Assembly (NCBI GenBank): GCA_021234535.1
Contig: CM037832.1
Location: 5,305,135 to 5,369,134 of the forward strand
DNA length: 64,000 nucleotides
Direction of reading: 5' to 3'
Source of the DNA: Stichopus chloronotus
Lineage: Eukaryota > Echinodermata > Holothuroidea > Aspidochirotida > Stichopodidae
The notes below the pieces were generated by a model, which was not told where the DNA came from, searched no databases, and saw only the letters and a program-made list of their open reading frames with translations. Below, piece after piece: positions 61,601 to 64,000 of this stretch. Numbering within the stretch: position 1 is the stretch's first letter; each line of letters begins with the position of its first letter. Position numbers and translations under genes: made by a program.

Positions 61601-64000
61601 GGGGAGCTCTAACGGGGCCTTTTTGCACTAAAAAGGGTAGGGTTTTTGTAATAACGCAAGACAGTCTTGTATAAAGGATAAATGGGCGAATACGTGTGCC
61701 CACCCGAGTTGTCGGTCCACTCAAGATGAACAAATACAGAGCACGTAATGCTGCTTTGACTTGAAATGTAATCGTAAGTATTTTATTTCGATTAACAACG
61801 TGTGTTGGCATGAATAATTGTAACCAGACTGAAAGCTAACTGGCGATCAAATAAAAACTAAGTATATGACTCAGTCTCACAATTAAGGAGATGTCAGATT
61901 TAGGGTGATAAAAATTCCAGTTACGAAACTATATTTAACATTGCTTTTCAATGAATGGAGAACAGTACATATTTGGTCAAACACAAACGATGCATCCACT
62001 TCCACAAAGAAATTTACTGCCTTGATCCAACGTGAGGTAAGGAATGTAAACCATAGCATATAGAGTTAATACAATACTCCCAGTATAAGCGGTTAAAGAT
62101 ATTAAAACACCTTGAAGTAATGTATACGTGTATTCAGCTTAAGTCAAGTGGTTTTAAAATGACTACGGTTATATAAGCTATATACAATCACATAGCAATA
62201 GTCCATATCATTTCTGATAAAACACTGTTACTTCTGAGCAAATTGACCTAAGGCAATTGACAGGATTCTCCTGTCATGGAAAGTACTGTGTAAGGAGTAC
62301 ATTTCAAAATGGCATCTCAAAGTAACTAAGAGAGGAAAGAGAAAATATTCCAGAATGTTTGTTCTGTTCTTTCAGGTTTTGACAATTTCATCGTGCAAAA
62401 CTGTGTGCAAAATATGCTTTAGCTTCCACACAAGTTTATCGTTATTTTTCATATTGGAAGGTCCTACATGGTTGAGACTACAAAACCACTCAACATACAG
62501 GACGACTTGGCCGTTACCGAGAAGCAGCTTGCATTGGCTGAGGTCATTGAACCTATTGCCGTTGAGGATAATAATTAATGCAGACCTGTATTATTACGTT
62601 TATTGTCATTAAATTCATCTTAGCAGAGTACAGGGAGATGTTAGGGAGGAGTCAGTCCAGAGACCATTAATGCAGTATGATTTTTACGGAAAAACCGCCA
62701 TTAACTATTGAATGTATACCGAAATATGTTTTATAATTGCAGACTTGTTTACAGTCACCATTGTTTAATTGACTGACGTTTGGGTATAGCTTGTGCAGAC
62801 AGACATCTTGTGAACTTTTCTCTGGTTTATAAAGGGAAATCTATTGAGTATATTTGATTCTAGAAGTACCAAGCAACAAAAATAAGCCAGGGTTTACGGA
62901 GGTTGGACCTCTTTCGAGAACGCAAGAAGTGATATATCAAACTAATTTTTTAAAACAACACTCTAAATTGGTGCTAGATTTACATATGTACTTGAACTGT
63001 CACGGCATTATTCCACGTTGAGAGCTGAGCAGTACAACTGGATGGATTGACAACTAAGGGCACTTTAGAAACCGTGAATTCTAGTTTTCTTGAATAAGGT
63101 GTTTGCAGAAGGGGCATGGGGTTGCTAAGGAGAGAAGTGGAGCTAAAAGAGACAAACATGTTTCAGTTTATCAGAAAAAGGGATCATTTAGGCAAATCTC
63201 TGGAATCAGAACCATGACTACGTTGCTAGGGTGACTTTACGTCATTCAATGTTATCCTATTTCAATCGGTATAATGATTATCAAAACGTACAAATATCTT
63301 ATCTATAGAAAAAAAATTAACATATTTGACACACTTTCAACGAGTCCCAACAGAATAAAGCAAAAGCTAAAAAGCTTTAATACTGTAACTACTAATCACA
63401 TATGTCAGACTAAAAGTATAATTTATTAATTAAATATTAAATTATATCCTCTTTTTTGATGTAAATAGTGATGGCAAAAAATAGTAATGCCTATGTGTTA
63501 CATATCGATTTCTCTCAATGATGTACCGGTTATGATAATGAATGTGACTATGTATAGGCTAAGTTTGAGGCAAAACAATTTATTAAGAGCGTTGTCCTTG
63601 AATGCAAGATCCCAGAGGCATCACAAAAAGATACATTTCATATAATTAGCAAGTTATAACTTCTAAAAGTAATAAGAGGTAATAGATAGTATTAAAACAA
63701 TGGTCACCATAACAAACAAAAAGAAATATGGCACTGGGGACAAGTGCATGTACAACATCTTAGAAGCGAACATCTAAATCTAAAGACATAGCCATTCGTT
63801 GGTGTGGATGCGATTCGATAATACATGCAACCATGGAAAAAAGAAAGTTTACTCAGCTCCTTGTGGTTGTCATGTTAGCCTATCAAGTATTGTATTGCTT
63901 GAGATAGAAAGATGTCGTTCAAGGCCATTAAACGCGTCAAACGTATACAATGTCATAATATGCATCGATGGTGTCGCTGAAGGGACTTTGAATTAGTTTG

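Larger units (their letters stand above)
45133..64000. other. Non-coding stretch to the window end
   Basis: Nearly 19 kb without a supported exon. The longest open frames (for example the minus strand at 60094-60444, 116 codons) show no recognisable motif or domain. Contents noted: a G13 run (47786-47798), a C15 run (48592-48606), GATT-type tetranucleotide repeats (53717-53790), a 19-bp repeat (57238-57288) and short palindromes at 46961 and 54011. Confidence 0.4.

Overview
The window looks like nuclear DNA of an invertebrate deuterostome, most likely an echinoderm; a sea cucumber is my best guess, from general knowledge only. The signs are split genes with GT/AG introns, AT-rich non-coding DNA full of degenerate repeats, and two protein families that are strongly expanded in echinoderm innate immunity: SRCR (scavenger receptor cysteine-rich) receptors and TRIM-type RING/B-box proteins. 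Nothing bacterial (operons, ribosome binding sites, CRISPR) is present.

Left part (about 1-12000): the 3' end of a plus-strand SRCR receptor gene. Two SRCR exons (4944-5261 and 7512 to about 7868) and a last exon (8250-8611), all joined by phase-1 introns, give two extracellular SRCR domains, one membrane span and a short cytoplasmic tail with a PPPPY and an LPTY motif. A poly(A) signal at 11888 may close a roughly 3.3 kb 3' UTR. The 5' exons are not visible and probably lie left of the window. The introns and flanks carry arrays of a degenerate repeat of about 130-155 bp that repeatedly contains the nuclear-receptor DR1 motif AGGTCAAAGGTCA. A 197-bp hAT-like MITE with an 8-bp target duplication is nested in one array. 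A minus-strand ORF at 2528-2928 is a possible exon of an unrecognised gene.

Middle part (about 12000-24500): a repeat array (12030-12790), a probable minus-strand LTR (13075-13635) containing a 22-bp hairpin minisatellite, then a plus-strand TRIM-like gene (20797-23069). The TRIM gene encodes RING, B-box 1, B-box 2, a long coiled coil and a C-terminal probable beta-propeller in what looks like one large coding exon. Its reading frame is broken by one -1 shift inside the coiled coil, between 21693 and 21732.

Right part (about 24500-64000): no coding exon that I can support. This 40-kb stretch holds a 21-bp AGATATCT satellite (24532-24778), an array of about 155-bp units (27655-28440), a tRNA-derived SINE on the minus strand (about 33900-34405), a foldback element of about 220 bp (44912-45132), a perfect 32-bp palindrome centred on a CRE (33584-33615), simple repeats, and many long poly-G/poly-C runs. 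It is either intergenic or long-intron DNA.

Together the two identifiable genes are a cell-surface recognition receptor and a putative RING E3 ligase on the same strand about 9 kb apart (measured from the proposed poly(A) site). Both fit an innate-immune setting, but any functional link is inference only.
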